Shown here piece by piece: positions 1 to 6,988 of a stretch of 7,072 nt of DNA. The stretch is taken from positions 1-7,072 of the forward strand of contig JAEPNS010000172.1 in the NCBI GenBank assembly GCA_017643325.1, in the 5' to 3' direction. The position numbers and the translations under genes were made by a program. The stretch's first letter is position 1. The number at the start of each line of letters is the position of its first letter. This stretch comes from Alphaproteobacteria bacterium. Its GTDB lineage: Bacteria; Pseudomonadota; Alphaproteobacteria; UBA6615. The notes below the pieces were generated by a model. It saw nothing but the letters and a program-made list of their open reading frames with translations. It had not been told where the DNA came from and searched no databases.

Positions 1-687
1 GGTGTCGGCCGCAAGACCATGCCTTCGGATATCCTGAAGACCTACGAGCGCGTGTACCCGTTCGGCTGGCTGGGTGTGTTGTCGGAAACGCGCCCCGTGG
101 ACGAGGAACTGATCTACGCCAATCACGAGCGGGGCTTTGCCCTTTGTTCCCAGCGGTCGATGAGCCTGAGCCGCTATTATGTGCAGTGCCCGGTCGATGA
201 GGACCTCGAGGAGTGGCCCGACGACCGGTTCTGGGACGAGCTCAAGGCGCGCCTGCCGGACGATGCGGCGAACCGGATGGAAACCGGCCCGTCCATCGAG
301 AAATCGATCGCGCCGCTGCGGAGCTTCGTCGCAGAGCCGCTCCAGCACGGCCGGATGTTTCTCGCGGGCGACGCGGGCCATATCGTGCCGCCCACCGGCG
401 CCAAGGGCCTGAACCTCGCCGCGTCGGACGTCCACTACCTGTCCGAAGCGCTGATCGCCCACTACGAGAACGAGGACGACAGCGGCCTCGAAGACTACTC
501 GATGCGCGCGCTGGCCCGCATCTGGAAGGCCGAGCGTTTTTCCTGGTGGATGACCAACATGTTGCACAAGTTCCCGGACCAGGGCGCATTCGGAGCCAAG
601 ATGCAGCTCGCGGAGCTGGAATACCTGACGTCGTCAAAAGCCGCGATGACCGCCCTGGCCGAAAACTATGTCGGGCTGCCTTACTGA
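1..687 (+). CDS. pobA: 4-hydroxybenzoate 3-monooxygenase, 5'-truncated by window edge
   Basis: Flavoprotein that hydroxylates 4-hydroxybenzoate to protocatechuate using NAD(P)H and O2 in the cytoplasm. The frame is open to base 1, so the ATG at 19 is internal. By comparison with the Pseudomonas fluorescens enzyme (394 aa, recalled), the window starts near residue 163; the N-terminal FAD-binding GxGxxG part is missing. Substrate-pocket residues are all visible in that numbering: Tyr201 (in LIYANH), Ser212 and Arg214 (in LCSQRS), Arg220 and Tyr222 (in SRYYV), Pro293-Thr294 (in HIVPPTGAKGLN) and Tyr385 (in AENYVGLPY). The FAD-contacting GD motif reads GDAGH, where the Pseudomonas enzyme has GDAAH. 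The protein ends at LPY, about four residues shorter than the Pseudomonas enzyme. It is followed after 52 bases by pcaH, which encodes the enzyme consuming its product. Identity is close to certain; only the 5' end is unknown. Confidence 0.97.
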   Translation, partial: GVGRKTMPSDILKTYERVYPFGWLGVLSETRPVDEELIYANHERGFALCSQRSMSLSRYYVQCPVDEDLEEWPDDRFWDELKARLPDDAANRMETGPSIEKSIAPLRSFVAEPLQHGRMFLAGDAGHIVPPTGAKGLNLAASDVHYLSEALIAHYENEDDSGLEDYSMRALARIWKAERFSWWMTNMLHKFPDQGAFGAKMQLAELEYLTSSKAAMTALAENYVGLPY

Positions 688-721
688 TCGAACTGGATAG
701 TGTGCCGCGACAGCGGTGCCG

Positions 722-730
722 GGAAGGGGA
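722..730 (+). promoter_or_regulatory. ribosome binding site of pcaH
   Basis: A purine-rich GGAAGGGGA run ends 9 bases before the ATG at 740. It decides the start: an in-frame GTG at 716 lies upstream of this site and has no equivalent sequence before it. Confidence 0.7.
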
Positions 731-739
731 AGCGAACAA

Positions 740-1432
740 ATGGACTCGAACCGGGACTGGGACAGCCAGCCGCCCTATATCCACGAAGACTACAAGTCGA
801 CCGTGCTGCGCGGGCCGACCAAGCCGCTCATGCCGATCCCGGAAGGCCTGTCCGAACTGACCGGCCCGGTCTACGGGCACGAGGCTGTCGGGGAACTCGA
901 TTCCGATCTGACCCGGAACGCGCGCGTCAACGGCGAGCCGCTCGGCGAGCGAATTATCGTCGCGGGCCGTGTGGTGGACGAGAACGACCGACCCCTGCCG
1001 AACACACTGGTCGAGGTGTGGCAGTGCAACGCCGCCGGGCGTTACGTGCACGAGGCCGACCAGCACGACGCGCCACTCGATCCGAACTTCCTCGGCGCCG
1101 GACGCTGCGTCACCGACGAGAACGGGCGCTACGAGTTTCGCTCCATAAAGCCCGGTGCCTATCCGTGGCGGAACCATCACAACGCGTGGCGGCCGAACCA
1201 CATCCACCTGTCGCTGTTCGGTCACAGCTTCGTGTCGCGGCTCGTGACCCAGATGTACTTCCCCGGTGACCCGCTGTTTCCCTTCGACCCGATATTCAAC
1301 GGGGTGCCCGAGGGCGCGCGCGAACGGATGATCTCGACCTTCGATATCGAGCTGACCGAGCCGGAGTTCGCTCTCGGCTACAACTTCGACATCGTGTTGC
1401 GCGGCCCGAAGGCCACGCCGATGGAGGACTGA
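740..1432 (+). CDS. pcaH: protocatechuate 3,4-dioxygenase, beta subunit
   Basis: Iron-bearing subunit of the intradiol dioxygenase that cleaves protocatechuate to 3-carboxy-cis,cis-muconate. At 230 aa it is near the usual 235-240. The non-heme Fe(III) ligands are visible: Tyr102 (GRYVH), Tyr141 (AYPWRN), His154 and His156 (NHIHL). Arg151 (WRPNH) matches the conserved active-site arginine. Other family marks are GERIIVAGRVVDENDRPLPNTLVEVWQ at about 69-95, LDPNFLGAGRCVTD at 113-126 and the C-terminal YNFDIVLRG at 214-222. The N-terminal part (YKSTVLRGP, about 18-26) corresponds to the beta-specific extension. I chose ATG 740 for its Shine-Dalgarno sequence; a GTG at 716 would add eight residues. 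It sits between pobA and pcaG and overlaps the pcaG ribosome binding site at its 3' end, which suggests translational coupling of the two subunits. Confidence 0.97.
   Translation: MDSNRDWDSQPPYIHEDYKSTVLRGPTKPLMPIPEGLSELTGPVYGHEAVGELDSDLTRNARVNGEPLGERIIVAGRVVDENDRPLPNTLVEVWQCNAAGRYVHEADQHDAPLDPNFLGAGRCVTDENGRYEFRSIKPGAYPWRNHHNAWRPNHIHLSLFGHSFVSRLVTQMYFPGDPLFPFDPIFNGVPEGARERMISTFDIELTEPEFALGYNFDIVLRGPKATPMED
1423..1427 (+). promoter_or_regulatory. ribosome binding site of pcaG inside the end of pcaH
   Basis: GGAGG lies within the last codons of pcaH, 8 bases before the ATG at 1436. This placement fits coupled translation of the two dioxygenase subunits. Confidence 0.8.
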
Positions 1433-1435
1433 TCG

Positions 1436-2035
1436 ATGAAGCGTGGACAGACACCGTCCCAGACGGTCGGGCCCTTCTTCGCTTACGGCCTCGTCCCGGA
1501 GCAGTACAACTATCCATTCAAGAGCCTTGCCGGGGGCGAGCTGGCAGGCGACACCACCGAAGGCCAGCGCATCCGCATCCTCGGTCACGTTTATGACGGG
1601 GCCGGTGACCTGATTCCCGATGCCATCATCGAGATCTGGCAGGCAAACGCGCACGGTCGCTACAACCATCCGGCCGATGACCGGAAGGACAACCTGCTCG
1701 ACCCCGAGTTCAAGGGCTTCGGCCGTGTCGGCACAGGTACGACCGACGACAACCGGTTCGTGTTCGACACCATCAAACCCGGTAGTGTCGACGGCCGGCA
1801 GGCGCCGCACCTCAACGTGATCGTGCTGATGCGCGGCATGCTGCTTCACGCCTACACGCGGATCTACTTCTCCGACGAGGAGGACATGAATGCGGCTGAC
1901 CCGGTGCTCGGCTCGGTTCCGGAGGATCGGCGCGACACGTTGATCGCGAAGCGCGATGTGGAGATGCCGGGGACCGTGTACCGCTTCGACATTCACATGC
2001 AGGGCGACCGCGAGACCGTGTTCTTCGATGTCTGA
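1436..2035 (+). CDS. pcaG: protocatechuate 3,4-dioxygenase, alpha subunit
   Basis: Partner subunit of PcaH in the protocatechuate 3,4-dioxygenase complex. At 199 aa it is the usual size (about 200). The alpha-chain N-terminal signature TPSQTVGPFFAYGL spans residues 6-19. The dioxygenase fold follows: RIRILGHVYDGAGDLIPDAIIEIWQANAHGRY at 46-76, a GFGR motif at 94-97, and YRFDIHMQGDRETVFFDV at the C-terminus. As in known alpha chains, the iron site is degenerate. A tyrosine remains in GRYNH (Tyr76), but the position of the second ligand tyrosine is not conserved (IKPGSVDG), and only one histidine remains where the beta chain has HIH (APHLNV, His125). It starts 3 bases after the pcaH stop with a strong GGAGG, so co-translation is likely. 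Confidence 0.97.
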   Translation: MKRGQTPSQTVGPFFAYGLVPEQYNYPFKSLAGGELAGDTTEGQRIRILGHVYDGAGDLIPDAIIEIWQANAHGRYNHPADDRKDNLLDPEFKGFGRVGTGTTDDNRFVFDTIKPGSVDGRQAPHLNVIVLMRGMLLHAYTRIYFSDEEDMNAADPVLGSVPEDRRDTLIAKRDVEMPGTVYRFDIHMQGDRETVFFDV

Positions 2036-2053
2036 TCCGCGTCGGGCCACCCC

Positions 2054-3382
2054 ATGACTGCCGATCCGTTCGGCGCACCGTCGCACGGCGACCTGTTCGC
2101 GGATCCCGAGGCGCGCGAACTCCTGTCCGACGCGCGCCGCGTGGCCGCCATGGTCCGGGTCGAGGCCGCGCTCGCCCGGGCGCAGGCCGCGTGTGGCGTG
2201 ATTCCGCAGGAATCGGCTGACACGATCGCGCAAGCGGCGGACGGTTTCGAAGCCGATGCCGCGGCGCTCGGGAAAGGTACCGAGAGCGCCGGCGTGCCGG
2301 TGCCGTCGCTGGTCGCACAGTTGCGCGCCGCGGTCGGCGGGGACGCGGCAACGCATGTCCACTGGGGCGCGACATCGCAGGATATTCTCGACACGGCGTT
2401 GGTGCTTGTGCTGCGCGATGTCCTAGAAAGGTTCGACGCGCAGCTCGCGCGCCTGGCCGATGGCCTGTCGGCCATGGCGCGAGAGCATGCCGGAACCCTA
2501 ATGCTTGCCCGAACGCGCCTGCAGCAGGCTGCCCCGACCACGTTCGGATTGAAGGTGGCGGGCTGGCGCGCGCCGATCGTCCGGCACAGGGAACGGCTGG
2601 CGGAGCTTCGCAAGCGCCTGCTGGTCGTCCAGCTCGGCGGTGCCGCGGGGACGCTGGCGCCGTTGCGCGGGCAGGGGCCCGACGTGCGTGCGGCGCTGGC
2701 GAAGGAACTGGGTCTTTCGGACGCCGCGCTGCCCTGGCACGTGCAGCGCGACGCCGTGGCGGAGCTGGCCGGCTGGCTCTCCCTCGTGACCGGCTCGCTC
2801 GGAAAGATGGGTCTGGATGTCGGGCTGCTGGCCCAGAGCGAGGTCGGCGAGGTTCGTGAGTCCGGGGAGGCGGGGAAGGGCGGCTCGTCGACGCTCCCGC
2901 AGAAATCGAACCCGGTCGGGAGCGAGGTTCTCGTCACCCTTGCGCGCTACAACGCTCACCAGGTCGGGGCGATGCATTCCGCGATGGTGCAGGACGGTGA
3001 GCGCAGCGGCGCGGCCTGGTCGCTCGAGTGGCTGGTGCTTCCGAACATGATTCTCGCGGCCTCGGGCGCGTTTTTGCATGCAATCCGGATCGTGGACAAC
3101 CTGGTGGTCGACACCGGTCGTATGCGCGCGAATATCGAGGCCACGAACGGCCTGTGCCTGGCTGAAGCCGTGTCGTTCGCGCTGTCGGAACACCTGCCGC
3201 GTGAGGAGGCGCAGGCGCTCGTGAGCGAGGCGTGCCGGACCTGCGTCGCGGAGGGCCGTCATCTCGTGGACGTCGTGTCGAAGGCGAGCGACGCGCCGGT
3301 CGACTGGGACAGGGTGCGCGACCCGGCGAACTGGACCGGAACCGCGTCCCGAAGCGTCGAGGATGCGCTGGGGCTGTCCTGA
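2054..3382 (+). CDS. pcaB: 3-carboxy-cis,cis-muconate cycloisomerase
   Basis: Converts 3-carboxy-cis,cis-muconate, the PcaHG product, to gamma-carboxymuconolactone. It belongs to the fumarase/aspartase/adenylosuccinate lyase superfamily. The three conserved regions are visible: HVHWGATSQDILDT (101-114), TRLQQAAPTTFG (154-165) and the signature GSSTLPQKSNP (277-287) with Lys284. The C-terminal part (about 360-440) resembles the adenylosuccinate-lyase C-terminal domain of the long form; at 442 aa it is close to the ~450 aa Pseudomonas enzyme rather than the shorter versions. ATG 2054 is the first start after the pcaG stop, which lies in the same frame 18 bases upstream. No good Shine-Dalgarno sequence precedes it (GTCGGGCCACCCC), so expression may depend on translation from pcaG. 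Argininosuccinate or adenylosuccinate lyase is a weaker alternative, because the context is pca. Confidence 0.95.
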   Translation: MTADPFGAPSHGDLFADPEARELLSDARRVAAMVRVEAALARAQAACGVIPQESADTIAQAADGFEADAAALGKGTESAGVPVPSLVAQLRAAVGGDAATHVHWGATSQDILDTALVLVLRDVLERFDAQLARLADGLSAMAREHAGTLMLARTRLQQAAPTTFGLKVAGWRAPIVRHRERLAELRKRLLVVQLGGAAGTLAPLRGQGPDVRAALAKELGLSDAALPWHVQRDAVAELAGWLSLVTGSLGKMGLDVGLLAQSEVGEVRESGEAGKGGSSTLPQKSNPVGSEVLVTLARYNAHQVGAMHSAMVQDGERSGAAWSLEWLVLPNMILAASGAFLHAIRIVDNLVVDTGRMRANIEATNGLCLAEAVSFALSEHLPREEAQALVSEACRTCVAEGRHLVDVVSKASDAPVDWDRVRDPANWTGTASRSVEDALGLS

Positions 3383-4186
3383 CTAGCTGTCGAAGATCCT
3401 GGACATGAGCGAATGCGGTACACGCCGGCGCTCGAGGTAATCCCGGTCGAACTGGGCGGCGTCGGCCAGGGCCCGCGTGTCCTTGATCGCGATCCGCCCG
3501 TTGTTTTGCTCGATAAGCCCGTCGTTGCGCAGCCGTTTCATGGTCCGGTTCACATGAACGGTGCTGAGTCCGAGCGTATCGCCGATCACTTCCTGGGTAA
3601 GCGGGAACTCGAAGCTGTCGCCGGAACTCTGGTCGACATGTTCGAGGCGGATCAGCAGCTCCATGACCAGGTGGGCGATCCGCTCATAGGCCGAACGGCG
3701 GCCGATGCGCACGATCTGTTCGGCGAGGATGGCGTCGTGTTCGCCGGCGGACCAGCACAGCAGGGCGGCGAGCCGGGGCTCTGTCTTGAAGATTTCCAGC
3801 ATCTGGTCGGGGTTCGCGCCCGCGAACTGGCAGTCTGTGAGTGTCCGAACCGACGTGTCGGCCTCGTCGAACAGGGCGGCGTAGAGATTCACAAAATCGC
3901 CCGGAATCAGGAACGACACGATCTGGCGCTTGCCGTCTTCGAGGGTCTTGTAACGGTAGGCCCAGCCCTCGATCAGGATCAGGGTCAGGTCGGCAGGTTC
4001 TCCCGCTTCCACGACGTCCTTGTTGGCGGCGAACCCGTTGCTCTCGGACTGCAACTCGGCCAGATGGGAGATTTCCTCGTCCGAAAGGTCGACCACGCCA
4101 TCGAACTTGCGTTCGAGAACCGTACGCGCGTCTTTCTCGTCGTTGTCCGCCGGTGTGATCGCGTCAACAATGTCCTTCAAGATCAT
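3383..4186 (-). CDS. Crp/Fnr-family transcriptional regulator
   Basis: A 267-aa protein with an N-terminal cyclic-nucleotide-binding-type beta-roll at about residues 35-125 (IPGDFVNLYAALF at 94-106). A long dimerisation helix follows at about 140-180 (RSAYERIAHLVMELLIRL), then a Crp-type winged helix-turn-helix at 195-226 (LTQEVIGDTLGLSTVHVNRTMKRLRNDGLI). There is no N-terminal cysteine cluster like that of FNR; the only cysteines are Cys119 and Cys144. The usual arginine-serine/threonine cAMP pocket is also not evident, so the ligand is unknown. I chose ATG 4186, preceded by GGGGAAG. The frame stays open to another ATG at 4273, which would add 29 residues unlike the family. It is divergent from the phospholipase D gene and converges on pcaB with no gap, so it is not part of the pca transcript. 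Whether it regulates either neighbour is unknown. Confidence 0.88.
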   Translation of the reverse strand: MILKDIVDAITPADNDEKDARTVLERKFDGVVDLSDEEISHLAELQSESNGFAANKDVVEAGEPADLTLILIEGWAYRYKTLEDGKRQIVSFLIPGDFVNLYAALFDEADTSVRTLTDCQFAGANPDQMLEIFKTEPRLAALLCWSAGEHDAILAEQIVRIGRRSAYERIAHLVMELLIRLEHVDQSSGDSFEFPLTQEVIGDTLGLSTVHVNRTMKRLRNDGLIEQNNGRIAIKDTRALADAAQFDRDYLERRRVPHSLMSRIFDS

Positions 4187-4193
4187 TTGCTTA

Positions 4194-4200
4194 CTTCCCC
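4194..4200 (-). promoter_or_regulatory. ribosome binding site deciding the Crp/Fnr regulator start
   Basis: GGGGAAG on the - strand ends 7 bases before the ATG at 4186. It favours this start over the in-frame ATG at 4273. Confidence 0.55.
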
Positions 4201-4241
4201 GTTTGTCCCCTAAAGCCGCGATGGTCTGGTCCCAGCCATGA

Positions 4242-4266
4242 AACAAACTCCCCGCACGACCGTTCC
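4242..4266 (-). promoter_or_regulatory. candidate EcfG-type (general stress sigma) promoter of the Crp/Fnr gene
   Basis: On the - strand, GGAAC (4266-4262) is followed after 16 bases by TGTT (4245-4242). The known alphaproteobacterial EcfG consensus is GGAAC-N16/17-CGTT; here the -35 is exact and the -10 matches three of four bases. Transcription would start near 4234-4236, giving a leader of about 50 bases to ATG 4186 and excluding the longer start at 4273. A five-plus-three-base match can occur by chance, so this is a proposal from position and sequence only. Confidence 0.4.
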
Positions 4267-4313
4267 TGTTCAAAGCGGCGGGCTCGTCGAGATTTGCAAG
4301 GTGAGCCCGGGAT

Positions 4314-4319
4314 TATAAC
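4314..4319 (+). promoter_or_regulatory. possible -10 box for the phospholipase D gene
   Basis: TATAAC matches five of six bases of the TATAAT consensus in a GC-rich setting. It ends 14 bases before the ATG at 4334. The -35 match is poor (TTTGCA at 4293-4298, spacer 15). If used, the 5' leader would be only about 8 bases long. Confidence 0.3.
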
Positions 4320-4333
4320 GGTACAAACGCAAG

Positions 4334-5953
4334 ATGGTTCCAATAAGTCAGCATTCCGTTCCTGCGCGGAACAGCATCGGGGAAGACGCCGTCGAGCCGC
4401 TGATCCTTGCGGACGAGGCGTTCTCGGCATTGGAGCGTGACTGCCGGGCCGCGGAAGAGACGATCCATCTCTGCTACCGGATCATCGATCCCGAGTTTCC
4501 GCTGCTCTCCGAAGAGACGGACGGCGCGGAGACGTCCCGGTGGGTCGACCTGCTCGCCGACCGTGTCCGCGACGGAGTTCACGTCCGAATCCTGATGGCG
4601 GATTTCGACGAGATCGTCGCGACGGGAATGCACCGGGAAGCACGGCACAGATTCGAGGTCTTCCGAAAGGCGCGCGAGACGCTGTCCCCGGAGGAACAAT
4701 GCCGTTTCGAAGTGATTTGCGCCCAGCATCCGGCGCGTATCGGGGCGGTGGCCGCGTTGGCGGGCTGGCCCACGGCGCGGCGCCACCTGCTGGAGGAAAT
4801 CGACCGCCTGAACGAGACCATCCGGGAGGACGGCCCGGACAAGGCACGCGAACATCTCGAACTGACGCCCGAGATCGCGCGCTACGTGCGCTTTGACGAG
4901 GCACACGGCCGGTACGAAAACCGGTTTTTCCCACCCCATCGCGTCCGCCCTGCAACCCATCATGAGAAACTTGCGGTGCTCGACGCGCGGGTCTGTTTTG
5001 TCGGCGGAATAGACGTCTGCGACATGACCTATGACGACGCCGGACACCAGAACGATCCGGCCTGGCACGACATCGGCTACCGGATCCTGGGGCCTGCGGC
5101 CAGGTCGGCCGAGGCGTATTTCCGGCGCCGGTGGACCCACGCCGGCGGTGAAGAAATCGGAACGCTGGAGGAAGCGAAGACCGGCACGGCATCGCCTGTC
5201 TCGCTGGTGGCCACTCGGTCGGTCGACCGGCGCGGGCCTTTCGCGGCCACGCCGAAACCCGACGTCACCGATATCCGCGATCGCGTGTTCGCGCTTGCGT
5301 CCCGGGCGCGTGATTTCATCTACATCGAGAACCAGTTCCTGCGGGACGTCGATCTGGCGCATCAGATCGCGCAGCGCGCCCGGGTGGTCGAGGGCCTGCA
5401 GGTCGTCGTCGTGCTGCCGGTGGTGCCGATCCGTTCGGTCGAGGACGGACGCATCGACGAGGCGGCCGAACACGGGCTCGCCCTCCAGTACGAGGCGATC
5501 GATATCCTTCGGGAGGCGTTCGCGGACCGGCTCGGCGTGTTCACGCTGGCGCGCCCGGAACATGCCGCCGGCGAAGGCCTGGATGTCGTGGCCGGCAGCA
5601 AGATGGTCTATGTGCACAGCAAGCTTCTGATCGTCGACGACCGCTGCGCGGTTGCGGGATCTGCCAACTTCAACGGTCGCAGCTTCTACTGCGACAGCGA
5701 ACTCGCGTTCGAATGGCATTCCGGCGACGACATCCGCGCGCTTCGGCTGCGGCTCTGGCGCCAGGTGCTCGGCGACCCCGACGGGATCGAGACATGGCCG
5801 CCGGGCGAGTTTCTCCAGCACTGGCGGGGTGCCGCCGAACGAAATGCCGCGCGGCCGCCGGGCGACCGAGCCGGGTTTGTGGTGCCCTATCCGGGACCCG
5901 AGGACCGGCCGGCCGGGCGAAAGCACTGGCTCGTGCCCGACATGCTGGTCTGA
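4334..5953 (+). CDS. phospholipase D-like protein with two HKD motifs
   Basis: Member of the phospholipase D superfamily (539 aa), which cleaves or transfers phosphodiester bonds, typically phosphatidyl headgroups. Both catalytic motifs are intact. The first is H210-x-K212-x4-D217 (HHEKLAVLD), followed by VGGIDV. The second is H428-x-K430-x4-D435 (HSKLLIVDD), followed by AGSANFNGRS at 441-450. The supporting motif IENQFLRD lies at 331-338. About 110 residues rich in charged, helical-looking sequence (about 95-205) separate an early beta strand (VRILMADFDE) from the first HKD. No signal peptide or membrane segment is visible, so it is probably cytosolic or peripheral. ATG 4334 follows an in-frame stop (TAA, 4316-4318) by five codons and lacks a clear Shine-Dalgarno sequence; the next Met is residue 88. 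The Crp/Fnr gene is divergent and yihY follows after 39 bases. Phospholipase versus cardiolipin-synthase-like activity cannot be settled from sequence alone. Confidence 0.9.
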   Translation: MVPISQHSVPARNSIGEDAVEPLILADEAFSALERDCRAAEETIHLCYRIIDPEFPLLSEETDGAETSRWVDLLADRVRDGVHVRILMADFDEIVATGMHREARHRFEVFRKARETLSPEEQCRFEVICAQHPARIGAVAALAGWPTARRHLLEEIDRLNETIREDGPDKAREHLELTPEIARYVRFDEAHGRYENRFFPPHRVRPATHHEKLAVLDARVCFVGGIDVCDMTYDDAGHQNDPAWHDIGYRILGPAARSAEAYFRRRWTHAGGEEIGTLEEAKTGTASPVSLVATRSVDRRGPFAATPKPDVTDIRDRVFALASRARDFIYIENQFLRDVDLAHQIAQRARVVEGLQVVVVLPVVPIRSVEDGRIDEAAEHGLALQYEAIDILREAFADRLGVFTLARPEHAAGEGLDVVAGSKMVYVHSKLLIVDDRCAVAGSANFNGRSFYCDSELAFEWHSGDDIRALRLRLWRQVLGDPDGIETWPPGEFLQHWRGAAERNAARPPGDRAGFVVPYPGPEDRPAGRKHWLVPDMLV

Positions 5954-5981
5954 CCGACATGCCGGACACCGGAAACCCTCG

Positions 5982-5986
5982 GGAGG
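5982..5986 (+). promoter_or_regulatory. ribosome binding site of the yihY-family gene
   Basis: GGAGG lies 6 bases before ATG 5993, a strong site in the 39-base gap after the phospholipase D-like gene. It fixes the yihY start. Confidence 0.7.
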
Positions 5987-5992
5987 TTCAGG

Positions 5993-6988
5993 ATGTCATC
6001 TTTGTCCCATGACACACCCGGCGCCGGAAACGACCGCCGGGGCCGCGCCGCCGCCTCGCCGACGCGCATTCCACCGGCCGGCTGGAGGGATATCGCCAAG
6101 CGCGTGATCTCCGAGTTCGGCGACGACCGCGTGACGCTGGTCGCGGCCGGCGCGACTTTCTTCATGCTGCTCGCCCTGTTCCCGGCGCTGGCGGCATTCG
6201 TGTCGATCTACGGGGTTGTCTCGGACCCGAAGACGCTCGCCGACCATATTGCGTACCTCGGCGGGCTGTTGCCTGCCGGCGGGCTCGAGCTCATCGAGGA
6301 ACAGCTTCGCAAGCTGGTCTCGCGTGACCCGGCGGCCCTGAGTGCCGGTTTTGTCATCGGGCTGCTGGTCGCGCTGTGGGGTGCGAACAGCGGCGTGAAG
6401 ACGCTCTTCACCGCGATGAACGTGGCGTATGACGAAGAAGAGAAGCGCGGTCTTGTGCGGTTCCACCTGACCACGCTCGCCTTCACCCTCGGGGCGATCG
6501 GGATCGGGGTGGCGCTGCTGTTGAGTGTCGGTGTCGTGCCTGTCCTGCTCGACTATGCGGGCCTGCGCGACTCCGTCGAATGGCTCATCTCGGTGGCCCG
6601 CTGGCCCCTTGTGTTCCTGGTCTGCTGGATCGGCATCGCGCTGATCTACCGCTTCGGGCCCAGCCGCACGCATCCGAAGTGGCGCTGGATCCTTCCCGGC
6701 AGTTTCGCCGCCACGCTGCTGTGGCTCGCGATGTCGGTCCTGTTTTCCTGGTATCTCCAGAACTTCGCCGACTACAGCGCGACCTACGGGTCGCTGGGAG
6801 CGGTCGTCGGGTTCATGATGTGGACCTACCTGTCGTCGATCGTCCTGATCATGGGGGCCGAACTCAATTCAGAGATCGAGCACCAGACCGCAATCGATTC
6901 GACGGTCGGCTCCGATCGTCCCATGGGCGAACGTGGCGCCGTGATGGCCGACACGCTGGGGGAGGCGTCGGACGAGGCGCGGGACTGA
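5993..6988 (+). CDS. YihY/BrkB-family inner membrane protein
   Basis: Integral membrane protein of the YihY/virulence factor BrkB family (formerly linked to RNase BN; transport or envelope roles are proposed, and the exact function is not established). At 331 aa it has about six hydrophobic segments, near residues 48-75, 115-132, 158-185, 200-220, 233-255 and 268-291. Family marks include the AAGATFFMLLALFPALAAFVSIYG first segment, LWGANSGVKTLFTAMNVAYDEEEKR (128-152) and the C-terminal YSATYGSLGAVVGFMMWTYLSSIVLIMGAELN (261-292). The first 30 residues (rich in Arg, Pro and Gly) and the last 40 are hydrophilic and probably cytoplasmic. It probably shares a transcript with the phospholipase D-like gene 39 bases upstream, which would place both in membrane lipid or envelope physiology. 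That link is inferred from position only. Confidence 0.93.
   Translation: MSSLSHDTPGAGNDRRGRAAASPTRIPPAGWRDIAKRVISEFGDDRVTLVAAGATFFMLLALFPALAAFVSIYGVVSDPKTLADHIAYLGGLLPAGGLELIEEQLRKLVSRDPAALSAGFVIGLLVALWGANSGVKTLFTAMNVAYDEEEKRGLVRFHLTTLAFTLGAIGIGVALLLSVGVVPVLLDYAGLRDSVEWLISVARWPLVFLVCWIGIALIYRFGPSRTHPKWRWILPGSFAATLLWLAMSVLFSWYLQNFADYSATYGSLGAVVGFMMWTYLSSIVLIMGAELNSEIEHQTAIDSTVGSDRPMGERGAVMADTLGEASDEARD

Noticed and set aside
705..716. Small hairpin CCGC-GACA-GCGG between pobA and pcaH
   Set aside because: Only four base pairs and no T-run follows, so it is not a credible terminator; the genes look co-transcribed.
716..739. GTG start at 716 for pcaH
   Set aside because: It precedes the clear Shine-Dalgarno run at 722-730, which is well placed for ATG 740.
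242..2362. A 706-codon - strand open frame antisense to pobA, pcaH, pcaG and pcaB
   Set aside because: It overlaps four well-supported genes, shows no recognisable domain, and is rich in Arg, Pro, His and Val as expected of an antisense frame in GC-rich DNA.
4187..4273. N-terminal extension of the Crp/Fnr regulator from ATG 4273
   Set aside because: The 29 extra residues do not resemble the family, the better ribosome binding site is at ATG 4186, and the candidate promoter lies inside this stretch.
4201..4328. Three copies of ACAAAC or its complement (4201-4206, 4243-4248, 4323-4328) in the divergent region
   Set aside because: Six-base matches with irregular spacing and orientation; no palindrome with Crp/Fnr-like half-sites could be built from them.
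4367..4388. GGAAC on the + strand inside the start of the phospholipase D-like gene
   Set aside because: The -10 partner at the right spacing reads CGTC rather than CGTT, and it lies downstream of the only plausible start codon.
4313..5926. A 537-codon - strand open frame antisense to the phospholipase D-like gene
   Set aside because: The + strand frame has two intact HKD motifs. The antisense frame has no recognisable motif and arises from GC-biased third positions.
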